A stretch of 64,000 bases of DNA from Ruminococcus sp. (GTDB lineage Bacteria; Bacillota; Clostridia; Oscillospirales; Ruminococcaceae): the NCBI GenBank assembly GCA_017626015.1, contig JAGAJO010000001.1, forward strand, positions 1 through 64,000, read 5' to 3'. The first letter of the stretch is position 1. Every line of letters starts with the position of its first letter. Both the position numbers and the translations under genes were made by a program. Below are positions 42,999-51,389 of the stretch, one piece after another. Under the pieces are notes generated by a model, which was not told where the DNA came from, did not search any database, and saw only the letters and a list, made by a program, of their open reading frames with translations.

Positions 42999-44018
42999 CT
43001 ATGCGGATTTTTCTTTCTTTTTGAAAAACTCTGTTGGTCTGAACACAAGATCGTGAAGTCTGATCTTCTTAAGTATGTAAGCGCACAGTATCGGCAGTAC
43101 GGTGGCGATCACCGTATTCAGCAGGAAATTCAAAGCAAAGTTTGATATCCCCAGCTTGGGAAGTATCGCCCTGCCTGCTGCGGTGACATAGCAGTGGATA
43201 ACGTATATCTCCAGCGAATATCCGCCAAGAAATACCAGCAGCCTGTTTTCACCCAGCGCCTTTACGGAGGAGAACAGCCTGATAAACAGAATAACAGCCG
43301 CCGCTGCGATGATTATTCCTATTGCCGGAACGGTAAGCAGGCTTTTGTTAAATACTGCAACCAACACTACGCCCGCTGCGCATACTGCCCCGCAGGAGTA
43401 TGTCACAGCCTTCGGAGGTTCTGCCGCCTCCTTTGTTTTTGCAATGAATATTCCCATGTAGAAAAAGCATACGTACAGCATCATTCTCCGCAGGGGGAAA
43501 ACTATATCGAATTTCAGACAGCTTGCCGCAATGCTTACGGCGAAAGCTGCTGCAAGACATATTCCCACTCTGACCTTGTACTTCTCCGCTGTATGAAATA
43601 TCACATAGTAAAACAGCATAAAATACAGATACCAGTAGGGCGAGACCGGCTTAATGGGTATAAGCAGGAAGTCCTTCAGACCTATGCTGTTGTTTACCAT
43701 TGCAGCGGCAAGGGTTTTCATTACACACTGCAATACCGAGAAGATAATATAGATATAGCCGATATTGATGAGCTGTCTTACATATCTGTCCTGCTTCTCC
43801 CGCAGCCTTGCGCAGTAGGCAGTATAAAAAACATAACCGGATACCGCAAGGAAAAGCGGCATATGAAAAGAATAAAGAAACGAATAAATATATTGAAATA
43901 CCTTTGTATATTCGGGAAATGTTCCCGCCGACAGATATCCGTCGGCAACATGACCCATTACAACCAGAACGATAGCCAAGCCCTTAAGGCTGTCAAGCCA
44001 CATGATCCTCTTGCTCAT
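42999..44018 (-). CDS. Acyltransferase 3 family membrane protein
   Basis: The 339-residue integral membrane protein has about ten helices. Family signs: WLDSLKGLAIVLVVMGHV with the conserved His, SFHMPLFLAVSGYVF, and a Lys-rich cytoplasmic tail. OafA/NodX-type enzymes acetylate or succinylate surface sugars. The gene is preceded by GGAGGAAGA and by a 38-codon ORF with a G9 tract that shares its promoter. Neighbouring envelope genes (YfhO, CDP-glycerol transferases) suggest a surface polymer as acceptor, which is inference. Confidence 0.9.
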   Translation of the reverse strand: MSKRIMWLDSLKGLAIVLVVMGHVADGYLSAGTFPEYTKVFQYIYSFLYSFHMPLFLAVSGYVFYTAYCARLREKQDRYVRQLINIGYIYIIFSVLQCVMKTLAAAMVNNSIGLKDFLLIPIKPVSPYWYLYFMLFYYVIFHTAEKYKVRVGICLAAAFAVSIAASCLKFDIVFPLRRMMLYVCFFYMGIFIAKTKEAAEPPKAVTYSCGAVCAAGVVLVAVFNKSLLTVPAIGIIIAAAAVILFIRLFSSVKALGENRLLVFLGGYSLEIYVIHCYVTAAGRAILPKLGISNFALNFLLNTVIATVLPILCAYILKKIRLHDLVFRPTEFFKKKEKSA

Positions 44019-44075
44019 ATTTCTTCCTCCAGATAAAATTATAGAATAAAAAAAGACGCAGTACGCCTGAACGCA

Positions 44076-44192
44076 CTATGTCCGTTTACCTGATAATAAT
44101 ATTTTTAAAGAAGAAATTTGTGCAGGATCGCCAAACGACTTAACCTGATGCCCCCCCCCGTTTACAAATACTGGATTAAGCATATTGTACAT
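44076..44192 (-). CDS. 38-residue ORF with a G9 homopolymer
   Basis: ATG at 44190-44192 lies a normal distance after GGAGGTGAG and behind a perfect promoter. The predicted peptide starts MYNMLNPVFVNGGGHQVKSF and ends in LSGKRT with TAG at 44076-44078. Codons 12-14 are GGG GGG GGG, part of nine consecutive G (C9 on the plus strand, 44151-44159). Loss or gain of one G would end the peptide early in either frame. I do not recognise it. It could be a leader peptide for the acyltransferase 57 bases downstream, a phase-variable remnant or a small protein in its own right. Confidence 0.5.
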   Translation of the reverse strand: MYNMLNPVFVNGGGHQVKSFGDPAQISSLKILLSGKRT

Positions 44193-44235
44193 AATTCTCA
44201 CCTCCGATCATACTCTGTCAATATAAGACAGATAT

Positions 44236-44264
44236 ATTATATCACTTATAGTCCGGCTTGTCAA
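44236..44264 (-). promoter_or_regulatory. Promoter of the poly-G ORF and acyltransferase
   Basis: Minus strand TTGACA (44264-44259), 17-base spacer, TATAAT (44241-44236), TGA before the -10. Perfect consensus. Confidence 0.85.
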
Positions 44265-44313
44265 ACAGCATTATGCGGGATAAATGCCGGCGCACTCTTT
44301 TTTATAAAAAAAC

Positions 44314-44342
44314 TTGCATTTGCAGCGGATATATGCTATACT
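44314..44342 (+). promoter_or_regulatory. Promoter of the YfhO-type gene
   Basis: TTGCAT (44314-44319), 17-base spacer, TATACT (44337-44342), TGC before the -10. Divergent from the acyltransferase promoter, with 50 bases between them. Confidence 0.75.
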
Positions 44343-44389
44343 TACTATATATATGACCTATAATATCATGAAAGAAAGAGGACGTAAAG

Positions 44390-46912
44390 ATGTTTAAAAA
44401 ATCCAGTGCGGCTGTGCCGGCTGAAAAGCAGAGGGAAAAATATCTGCTGCTTTTTATCACAGCTTTTGTGGGAATGATGATATGCTTTGTTCCCTCGATG
44501 ATCTTTAATAAAGGTATTTTCCTGTATTACGGAGATTTCAATTCCCAGCAGCTCATGTTCTACGAGCACGCTCAGGAAATGGTCAAAAACGGAAACTTCG
44601 GCTGGGACTGGGGTACCGACCTTGGCTCCAGCTTTATCGGATCCTATTCGTTTTATCTGCTGGGATCGCCGTTTTTCTGGCTGACGGCGCTTTTCCCGGA
44701 GGGAGCTACAGTATACCTTATGCCGTGGCTGCTCTCGCTGAAAACCGCTGTGGCTGCGATATGCGCATACGCATATATAAGACGTTTTGTCAAAAATACC
44801 GGTGCGGCTTACATCGGCGGACTTCTTTACGCTTTTTCCGGTTTCCAGACATATAACGTATTTTTCAACCACTTCCACGACGCAACGGCGTTTTTCCCGC
44901 TGATGCTGCTGGGCTTTGAAATGCTTGTGCAGGACAACAAAAAGGGACCGTTTGCTCTGGCGGTAGCTATCTGTGCGAATATCAGCTATTTCTTCTTTGC
45001 AGGGGACTGCGTTTTCCTGGTCATCTACTTCTTCCTGCGGTGTATAGACAAGGACTTCAAGATCGACATGAAGAAGTTCGGTCTGCTTATACTGGAGGCT
45101 GTTATCGGCGTTATGATGGCGGCGGTAATGATACTGCCTTCCGTCATCGGGGTGCTTTCAAACTTCCGTGTAAGCGAAAGACTTTACGGCAGGGATCTGA
45201 TCTTCTACGGCGACAATCTGAGGATACCAAGGATCATTCAGGCGTTCTTTATGCTTTCAGATATGCCGGCGAGAATAAATATCCTCGGCTCGGACAGCGC
45301 AAGGTGGGCGTCGCTGGCGGGATATCTGCCGCTGTTCTCCATGGCGGGAGTCATAGCCTATATGCGCACAAGAAAGAAAAACTGGGCGTACTGGTCGATA
45401 ATAGTTTTCGGGATAATGGCGTGCGTACCTATACTCAACTCCGCTTTTGTGCTGTTTAACGCTTCCTACTATGCAAGATGGTTCTATATGCCTATCCTGC
45501 TTATGTGCGCAATGACCGCAAAGGTGCTTTCCGACAACAGGGACGATCTGAAGAAAGGCTTTATGCCGTGTCTTGCCGCTGCGCTGTTCTTTATCGGCGT
45601 GGGACTTCTCCCCACAAACGACAACGGCGTTGTAAGCTACGGAAACGTTCCTCAGTACAAGGATTTCTATTATATCCAGGCGGCAGTGACAATGCTTATG
45701 CTTGTCATGCTTGGTGCGCTTATCTACTTTGTTGACCGGAAAAAGCTTGACTATATGAAGGTAGCCTGCGCAATGACGGCGGCAGCCTGCATTATATGCA
45801 ACACCTCGTCTGTGCTGTACGGAGTTGCTCAGGGTAATGAAAATACCGATTATATTGAACGTGCCATAAACGGCGACGAGGTCATAGATATGGATAAGCT
45901 GGAGGCTGCGTCCCCGAATTACAGCGAGACCAATAGCTTCTATCGTATTGATACATCCGAAAACGTTGATAACTGGTGTATGTTCTGGGATCTTTCCTCT
46001 ATGAGATGCTTCCACAGCGTGGTATCCACATCTATCATGGATTTCTATCAGGCTATCGACCAGACAAGAGACGTAGCTTCACGAATGGAAACGAAGCTTT
46101 ATCCCCTCAGAAGCCTGTTCTCGGTAAAATATTATTTCAACGAGCTTACTGAGGCTCAGATAAAAGGCACATCGCCTGTTGCTACTCCTGTAAACTGCGG
46201 CGCTCTCAAGAGCTTCAGCTATGTGGATACTCAGGACGGTTTCAATATTTACGAAAACGAAAATTATATCCCTATGGGCTTTGCTTTCGACTACTACTGC
46301 GTTGATGCGGACATCAAAAATGCGCAGGAGGTCGAAAAGACGGAAATGCTCCTTAAAGCGCTTGTTCTCGATAACCGGCAGGCTGCAAAATACCGTGGGG
46401 TCATCGACTATTACAACTTTGCAGGCACCGATTTCACCCTGGACGAATACAACCGTAACTGCGCCGACAGAAAGGCTCAGAGCTGTCATTCGTTCAGCTA
46501 TGACACCAACGGCTTTGACGCTGCGATAGATCTTGAAGCTCCCAAGCTTGTGTTCTTCAGCGTACCGTATGACGACGGCTGGAGTGCAGAAGTAAACGGC
46601 AAGCCGGTAGACATTGAAAAGGTCGATTACGGCTTTATGGCGGTGCTTTGTCCCGCAGGAGAAAGCGAGATAAGCTTCAGCTATGAAACTCCGGGACTGA
46701 AATACGGTCTTTACGGAACTGCGGCGGGCTTTGTTTCATTCTTCGCCTATGTGATATTCTGGCATTTCAAGAAAAAGAACGACCCGGAATCGGCGGAGGA
46801 GAAAACCGAACCCCTGCCCGACGATAAAAAGGATCTCACATCTGAGGAGAAAGCTTCCAAGCCGAAGGAAGTCCCGGACGGCGGCATTAATGAGGACGAA
46901 AAGAAAAATTAA
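44390..46912 (+). CDS. YfhO-family membrane protein
   Basis: The 840-residue protein has about twelve membrane helices (25-480), a large extracytoplasmic C-terminal domain, a final helix (about 770-790) and a charged Glu/Lys tail. LYYGDFNSQQLMFYEHA near the start and YARWFYMPILLM are typical of the YfhO family (GT-C-like fold). In Gram-positive bacteria YfhO-type proteins glycosylate lipoteichoic acid or similar polymers using lipid-linked sugars. The acceptor here is unknown. Downstream genes for CDP-glycerol transferases support a role in envelope polymers. RBS GAGGACG. Confidence 0.9.
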   Translation: MFKKSSAAVPAEKQREKYLLLFITAFVGMMICFVPSMIFNKGIFLYYGDFNSQQLMFYEHAQEMVKNGNFGWDWGTDLGSSFIGSYSFYLLGSPFFWLTALFPEGATVYLMPWLLSLKTAVAAICAYAYIRRFVKNTGAAYIGGLLYAFSGFQTYNVFFNHFHDATAFFPLMLLGFEMLVQDNKKGPFALAVAICANISYFFFAGDCVFLVIYFFLRCIDKDFKIDMKKFGLLILEAVIGVMMAAVMILPSVIGVLSNFRVSERLYGRDLIFYGDNLRIPRIIQAFFMLSDMPARINILGSDSARWASLAGYLPLFSMAGVIAYMRTRKKNWAYWSIIVFGIMACVPILNSAFVLFNASYYARWFYMPILLMCAMTAKVLSDNRDDLKKGFMPCLAAALFFIGVGLLPTNDNGVVSYGNVPQYKDFYYIQAAVTMLMLVMLGALIYFVDRKKLDYMKVACAMTAAACIICNTSSVLYGVAQGNENTDYIERAINGDEVIDMDKLEAASPNYSETNSFYRIDTSENVDNWCMFWDLSSMRCFHSVVSTSIMDFYQAIDQTRDVASRMETKLYPLRSLFSVKYYFNELTEAQIKGTSPVATPVNCGALKSFSYVDTQDGFNIYENENYIPMGFAFDYYCVDADIKNAQEVEKTEMLLKALVLDNRQAAKYRGVIDYYNFAGTDFTLDEYNRNCADRKAQSCHSFSYDTNGFDAAIDLEAPKLVFFSVPYDDGWSAEVNGKPVDIEKVDYGFMAVLCPAGESEISFSYETPGLKYGLYGTAAGFVSFFAYVIFWHFKKKNDPESAEEKTEPLPDDKKDLTSEEKASKPKEVPDGGINEDEKKN

Positions 46913-46929
46913 GCTTATAAAAATAGTAT

Positions 46930-46958
46930 CGGGGGCAATCAGCGTATGGTTGCCCCCG
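46930..46958 (+). terminator. Stem-loop between YfhO and Nudix genes
   Basis: A 9-bp stem CGGGGGCAA (46930-46938) with TTGCCCCCG (46950-46958). No U tract follows, so it may be a processing or attenuating structure inside an operon. Confidence 0.5.
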
Positions 46959-46980
46959 TATGCAGAAAGGTTGAACAGAT

Positions 46981-47517
46981 ATGTATCAGAATGAAAAGAC
47001 CTTAAGCTCCGAGCTGATATTCGAGGGCAAAGTGGTAAAGCTATACAAAGACGAGGTGGAGCTTGACAACGGCTACAAAGCGGGCAGAGAGTGGATAAAG
47101 CACCCCGGCGGCGTATGCGTAGTCGCTCTGGACGAGGAGGAAAACGTGTATTTTGTGGAGCAGTTCAGATACCCGTTCCACACGGCGCTTATGGAGATAC
47201 CTGCAGGTAAGCTTGAATTCGGCGAGGATCACAGAGAGTGCGGCATAAGGGAGCTTAAGGAGGAGATAGGCGCAACGGCGGAAAGCTTTGAATACTTAGG
47301 CTGTCTCTATCCCACAGTGGCATACGATACCGAAATTATCCATATGTACCTTGCAAGAGGATTAAGCTTCGGAGAACAGCATCTGGACGAGGGAGAATTT
47401 CTTAACGTGACAAAAATACCTCTCAGCAAAGCCTTTGAAATGGTAATGAACAACGAATTAAAGGACAGCAAAACTCAGCTTGCTATTTTAAAGGCGGCGT
47501 ACAAGCTGAAAAAATAG
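46981..47517 (+). CDS. Nudix hydrolase, ADP-ribose pyrophosphatase type
   Basis: The 178-residue protein has the Nudix box GKLEFGEDHRECGIRELKEEIG and the upstream FVEQFRYPFHTALMEIPAGK typical of NudF-like enzymes, which split ADP-ribose into AMP and ribose phosphate. Substrate is from the family. AGAAAGG precedes the ATG. It follows the YfhO gene and precedes the AT-rich methyltransferase-like gene by 12 bases. Confidence 0.92.
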   Translation: MYQNEKTLSSELIFEGKVVKLYKDEVELDNGYKAGREWIKHPGGVCVVALDEEENVYFVEQFRYPFHTALMEIPAGKLEFGEDHRECGIRELKEEIGATAESFEYLGCLYPTVAYDTEIIHMYLARGLSFGEQHLDEGEFLNVTKIPLSKAFEMVMNNELKDSKTQLAILKAAYKLKK

Positions 47518-47529
47518 GGAGGGAACAAA

Positions 47530-48207
47530 ATGGCATTCAAGTTAGATAGTGTCGTGCCTTGGGGCAGGACTCTGGAAGAATATAAACTGATGTTTCGTTT
47601 AGATGATGAAGATATGTTAAAAACATTTGCAGGCTTTGGAGACGGTCCTGCGTGCTTTAATTATGAAATGACGGAAAGAAACGGCAGCGTTATTTCCTTT
47701 GACCCAATATATCAGTTTTCAAAGGAAGATATAGAAAAAAGAATAGAGGAAGTCAGAGTTATAGTAATGCAGCAAATGCGTGAGAATATGGATAATTATG
47801 TTTGGGAGAATATAAAAAGTTTAGATGAACTTGAAAATATCCGTATGTCCGCAATGAAAAAATTCCTGTCCGATTACGAAAAGGGCAAAGCAGAAGGTCG
47901 TTATGTATTTCACGAGCTGCCAAACAGACTGCCTTATGAGGAAGATCACTTTGACATTGGATTGAGTTCCCATTTCCTGCTGATGTATACGTCATTAGGG
48001 TATGATTTTCATATTGCTGCAATGTCGGAAATGCTCAGGGTGTGCAAAGAGATCAGAATTTTCCCGATCGTAGATTTAGACGCAAATAAGACCGATCTTA
48101 TCAATAATGTAATAGGCTTCTTTAAAAAGGACTATACGGTTCAAACTGTCAAAACGGATTATGAATTTCAAAAGGGAGATAATAAGCTGTTAATTATCAG
48201 AAAATAG
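47530..48207 (+). CDS. SAM-dependent methyltransferase-like protein
   Basis: The 225-residue protein has a Rossmann-like methyltransferase pattern: FAGFGDGPACFNYEMTERNGSVISFDP as motif I plus the acidic residue ending beta 2, and FDIGLSSHFLLMYTSLGYDFHIAAMSEMLRVCKEIRIFPIVDL as later motifs. The substrate is unknown. Codon use is more AT-rich than in both neighbours, which suggests later acquisition into this gene row. GGGAGGG precedes the ATG. Confidence 0.72.
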   Translation: MAFKLDSVVPWGRTLEEYKLMFRLDDEDMLKTFAGFGDGPACFNYEMTERNGSVISFDPIYQFSKEDIEKRIEEVRVIVMQQMRENMDNYVWENIKSLDELENIRMSAMKKFLSDYEKGKAEGRYVFHELPNRLPYEEDHFDIGLSSHFLLMYTSLGYDFHIAAMSEMLRVCKEIRIFPIVDLDANKTDLINNVIGFFKKDYTVQTVKTDYEFQKGDNKLLIIRK

Positions 48208-48256
48208 ATGCAAATGCTATATTCAGCCCTACCGAAGTTAAGGTGATTTTAAAGCT

Positions 48257-49429
48257 ATGAGTATAAAATCAATTATAAAAAACACCGCAAAATTTGCGGC
48301 GTTCAAGATCATATACCCGGCAGTATACGGCATTTCACGTCTGCGGAGGGTCGATAAAAATAAAATCATCTTTGCGGAGATACGAGGAGATAAGCTTTCG
48401 GATAACTTTAGGCTTATTTACGAAAGGCTGAAAGAAGTCCCCGAGCTGGAGCTGACGGTCTTTTTTGCCCGAAACAACAGCGGCGGGTTCGGGTATTTAT
48501 GGAGGTACGCCAAGCTTGCCGCCATGACAGGCAATGCAAGGTGCGTGCTTTTAAACGAGACCTGCAATCTTTTCGGGGCGTTCAGGCTGCGGAAGGAAAC
48601 AAAGCTGATACAGACCTGGCACGCCTGCGGAGCTTTCAAAAGGTGGGGAAAAAGCTGCTCGGACAAGTCCTTCGGGGAAACGGCGGAGGCGCAGGACAAA
48701 TTCCCTGCGCACACCAATTATACCCTTGTGACAGTAAGCTCGCCGGAATGTATTCCCGCATACAAGGAAGCCTTCGGGCTGAGCAGCAAAAGCAGCTGCG
48801 TTCAGGCTGTAGGGGTCTCCAGAACGGATTATTATTTCATGCCGGACAGCCGTGAAAGGGCGTTTGGACATATTTATAAGATCTGTCCAGCCGCAAGAGG
48901 AAAGAAGATCATTCTTTATGCCCCTACCTTCCGAGGGGAAGCTGACAAGGCGTATATTCCCAATATGCTGGATATCCCGTCCCTTAAGGAAAGCTTCGGG
49001 GAAGATCATGTTCTGCTTATCAAGCGGCACGGCTTTGTACGGAAAAGATACGACATTCCCGATGAATGCAGAGATTTCGCCTTTGACGTTACAGAGGATA
49101 CCGGTATCGAAAAGCTGATTATCACGGCGGATATATGCATAACCGATTACTCGTCGCTTATTTTTGAGTTTTCCCTTATGGAAAGACCGATGATATTTTT
49201 CGCATTCGATCTTGAGGAATACTATGACAGCAGAGGTTTTTTTTACAGCTATGACGAAAGCTTTCTTCCCGGTAAGACAGCAAAAACCGGCGGAGAGCTT
49301 ACAGAGCTTATAAAGGAAGCGGAAAGCTCCGACTGCCGGGAGGTAAAGGCTTTCCGAAAAAGATTTATGAGCGCCTGCGACGGGCGTTCCACAGAGAGGA
49401 TAGTAAAAAGAATTTTATCAGCTGATTAA
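48257..49429 (+). CDS. CDP-glycerol glycerophosphotransferase family protein 1
   Basis: The 390-residue protein belongs to the TagB/TagF family (PF04464): QTWHACGAFKRWG, YAPTFRGEA, LLIKRHGFVRKRY, and ITDYSSLIFEFSLMERPMIFFAFDLEEY. These enzymes move glycerol phosphate from CDP-glycerol onto a growing teichoic-acid-like polymer on the inner membrane face. It is shorter than its neighbour at 49455 and has His-Gly where most members have His-Pro in the fourth motif. It might prime while the second gene extends, or the reverse. RBS weak (AAGGTG). Confidence 0.88.
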   Translation: MSIKSIIKNTAKFAAFKIIYPAVYGISRLRRVDKNKIIFAEIRGDKLSDNFRLIYERLKEVPELELTVFFARNNSGGFGYLWRYAKLAAMTGNARCVLLNETCNLFGAFRLRKETKLIQTWHACGAFKRWGKSCSDKSFGETAEAQDKFPAHTNYTLVTVSSPECIPAYKEAFGLSSKSSCVQAVGVSRTDYYFMPDSRERAFGHIYKICPAARGKKIILYAPTFRGEADKAYIPNMLDIPSLKESFGEDHVLLIKRHGFVRKRYDIPDECRDFAFDVTEDTGIEKLIITADICITDYSSLIFEFSLMERPMIFFAFDLEEYYDSRGFFYSYDESFLPGKTAKTGGELTELIKEAESSDCREVKAFRKRFMSACDGRSTERIVKRILSAD

Positions 49430-49454
49430 CTTCGGCTGAGGAGAGGTGTAAATT

Positions 49455-51287
49455 TTGGATAATTTTGACGATCAGCAATACAAGCTTCAGAGACAGCAAG
49501 CGGAGGTCGATCTCAGGAGAAGAAAGAAAAAATTTGCCTTGCTTACAAGGATAGAATACAAGCGTGTGATACTGCATATAGAGGGAGAGCTTGAGGGATT
49601 TTCAAAGGGGGAAACGGAAAACCTGTGGGCAAGATTTGTTACTCAGGACAGAGCTTTGAAATTCAACGCCCAGCATTTTGATGTGAACGGCAAGCATTTT
49701 CATCTTACGGTGAATATGATGAGCGCAAACAACGAGGCTCCCATCGAAACGGGACTTTACAGCCTCCGTATTTTTGAAAAATACAAGGGTATGAACAAGC
49801 CTGAGATCTCCTCGGACAAATGCGACTATATCCTCATGAGCGGGGCTTTGTGCAAAAAAACCTATGACAAGGACGGTATGTGCCTTTCCAACGTTACCCT
49901 TACTCACGAATTTCCTGCGGTCATATCGGGAGCTGTTGAGCAGGAGGAGAACGATTCCCCGGATAATCCTATGAATTTCAAAATAAGGCGTGGAGCGAAC
50001 AATCTTTTCTACGCCGTTTCCGTTACGGATATCGACACGCTGGAGTACGGTCTTAACGTTACCTATAAGCCGCCCCAGCCCTCTCAGACTCTTTTCAGGA
50101 GGATAAGAAAAAGCCTTGAAAACCGTAAAAAGCTTATCATCAGGGATCTGTACGGACTTAAGATCTGGATGTTCCGCACGGCTTTTAACGTATTCAAGAA
50201 ATTCGCCAAGAAAAACGGCGACATTATTCTTTTCACAAGCGGCTCCCGAGCGGAGATCGGCGGCAATGAAAAGGTCATCTGCGACAGAATGATCGAGCGG
50301 GGACTGGATAAGCGCTTTAAGTTCCGATATGACTTTAAAGCGAATATCACCGAAAAAAAATCAATACCGAAGATGATAAAATTCGTTTACTATCTTGCAA
50401 CTTCGGATATCATTCTGGTTGACGACTACTATCCGGACATTTATCTAGTGGATTTTGACAAGGACGTGAAGATCCTTCAGGTATGGCACGCCTGCGGAGC
50501 TTTCAAGGCGGTGGGCTTTGAACGTCTCGGAAAGCAGGGAGCGCCCGCATTCAACACAAGGGTGCATAAGTGCTACACACACGTTCCGGTAAGCTCTTAT
50601 CATTCCGCCTTGCACAACGCCGAGGGCTTCGCCATAGACGAAAGCAAGTTCTACCCGGTAGGTATACCGAGAACGGATATTTTCTTCGATGAGGAGTACA
50701 AAAAGAAAACAAGAGCCGCCATGCTGGAGGTTTTCCCTCAGTGCAGAGCTGCCGATACCGTATATCTTTACGCCCCTACCTTCAGAGGAAACAATGCGCT
50801 TTCCGCATACTTTCCGTTTGATAAGGTAGATCTCAACGAGTTCGGAAAATTCCTCTGCGAAACAAATTCCGTGCTGATAGTGAAAATGCACCCCTTTGTA
50901 AAAAGACGTCTGGAGATCCCCGAGCAGTACAAGGACAGGATCATTGACGCTTCCGATTACAGGGAGGTAAACGACATACTGTTCATTATCGACGTGCTTA
51001 TCACCGATTACAGCTCAATCATTTACGAGACCTCCCTGCTGAGAAAGCCTATGCTTTTTTATGCCTTCGACCAGAAATATTACGAAGCGACAAGGGACTT
51101 TTTCGAGCCATACGAGGATCTTGTTCCCGGAAAGATATGCAATAATTTCGACGACCTGATGACCGCCCTGCGCAAAAAGGATTACGAATTTGAAAAGATG
51201 GACGGCTTTATAAAGAAAAATTTCACCTATACCGACGGAAAGTCTACCGACAGAGTTATCGATCAGCTTATTCTCGGAGAAAAGTGA
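49455..51287 (+). CDS. CDP-glycerol glycerophosphotransferase family protein 2
   Basis: The 610-residue protein has an N-terminal region of about 230 residues that is beta-rich and unlike the first enzyme, then a PF04464 domain: LQVWHACGAFKAVGF, YAPTFRGNN, LIVKMHPFVKRR, ITDYSSIIYETSLLRKPMLFYAFDQKYY. Start is TTG at 49455 behind GGAGAGG. The N-terminal region may be an acceptor-binding or targeting module. No gene for CDP-glycerol synthesis (tagD) lies in the window. Confidence 0.9.
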   Translation: MDNFDDQQYKLQRQQAEVDLRRRKKKFALLTRIEYKRVILHIEGELEGFSKGETENLWARFVTQDRALKFNAQHFDVNGKHFHLTVNMMSANNEAPIETGLYSLRIFEKYKGMNKPEISSDKCDYILMSGALCKKTYDKDGMCLSNVTLTHEFPAVISGAVEQEENDSPDNPMNFKIRRGANNLFYAVSVTDIDTLEYGLNVTYKPPQPSQTLFRRIRKSLENRKKLIIRDLYGLKIWMFRTAFNVFKKFAKKNGDIILFTSGSRAEIGGNEKVICDRMIERGLDKRFKFRYDFKANITEKKSIPKMIKFVYYLATSDIILVDDYYPDIYLVDFDKDVKILQVWHACGAFKAVGFERLGKQGAPAFNTRVHKCYTHVPVSSYHSALHNAEGFAIDESKFYPVGIPRTDIFFDEEYKKKTRAAMLEVFPQCRAADTVYLYAPTFRGNNALSAYFPFDKVDLNEFGKFLCETNSVLIVKMHPFVKRRLEIPEQYKDRIIDASDYREVNDILFIIDVLITDYSSIIYETSLLRKPMLFYAFDQKYYEATRDFFEPYEDLVPGKICNNFDDLMTALRKKDYEFEKMDGFIKKNFTYTDGKSTDRVIDQLILGEK

Positions 51288-51325
51288 TCGCAAACGGACG
51301 CTTGTTTCCGACGTTACAGGCTTCC

Positions 51326-51353
51326 CGGGCGGACGTTCGATCCGCCCGTTTTT
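51326..51353 (+). terminator. Terminator after the CDP-glycerol transferase genes
   Basis: CGGGCGGA (51326-51333) pairs with TCCGCCCG (51341-51348), loop of seven, then TTTTT. Confidence 0.9.
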
Positions 51354-51389
51354 CCGCAGTATATAAATATCCGGAGGGTGATACCGATC

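Noticed and set aside
44151..44159. C9 tract as pure sequencing artefact
   Set aside because: I cannot exclude a length error, but the frame is open with exactly nine and the ORF has a ribosome site and promoter, so I kept it as a finding with moderate confidence.
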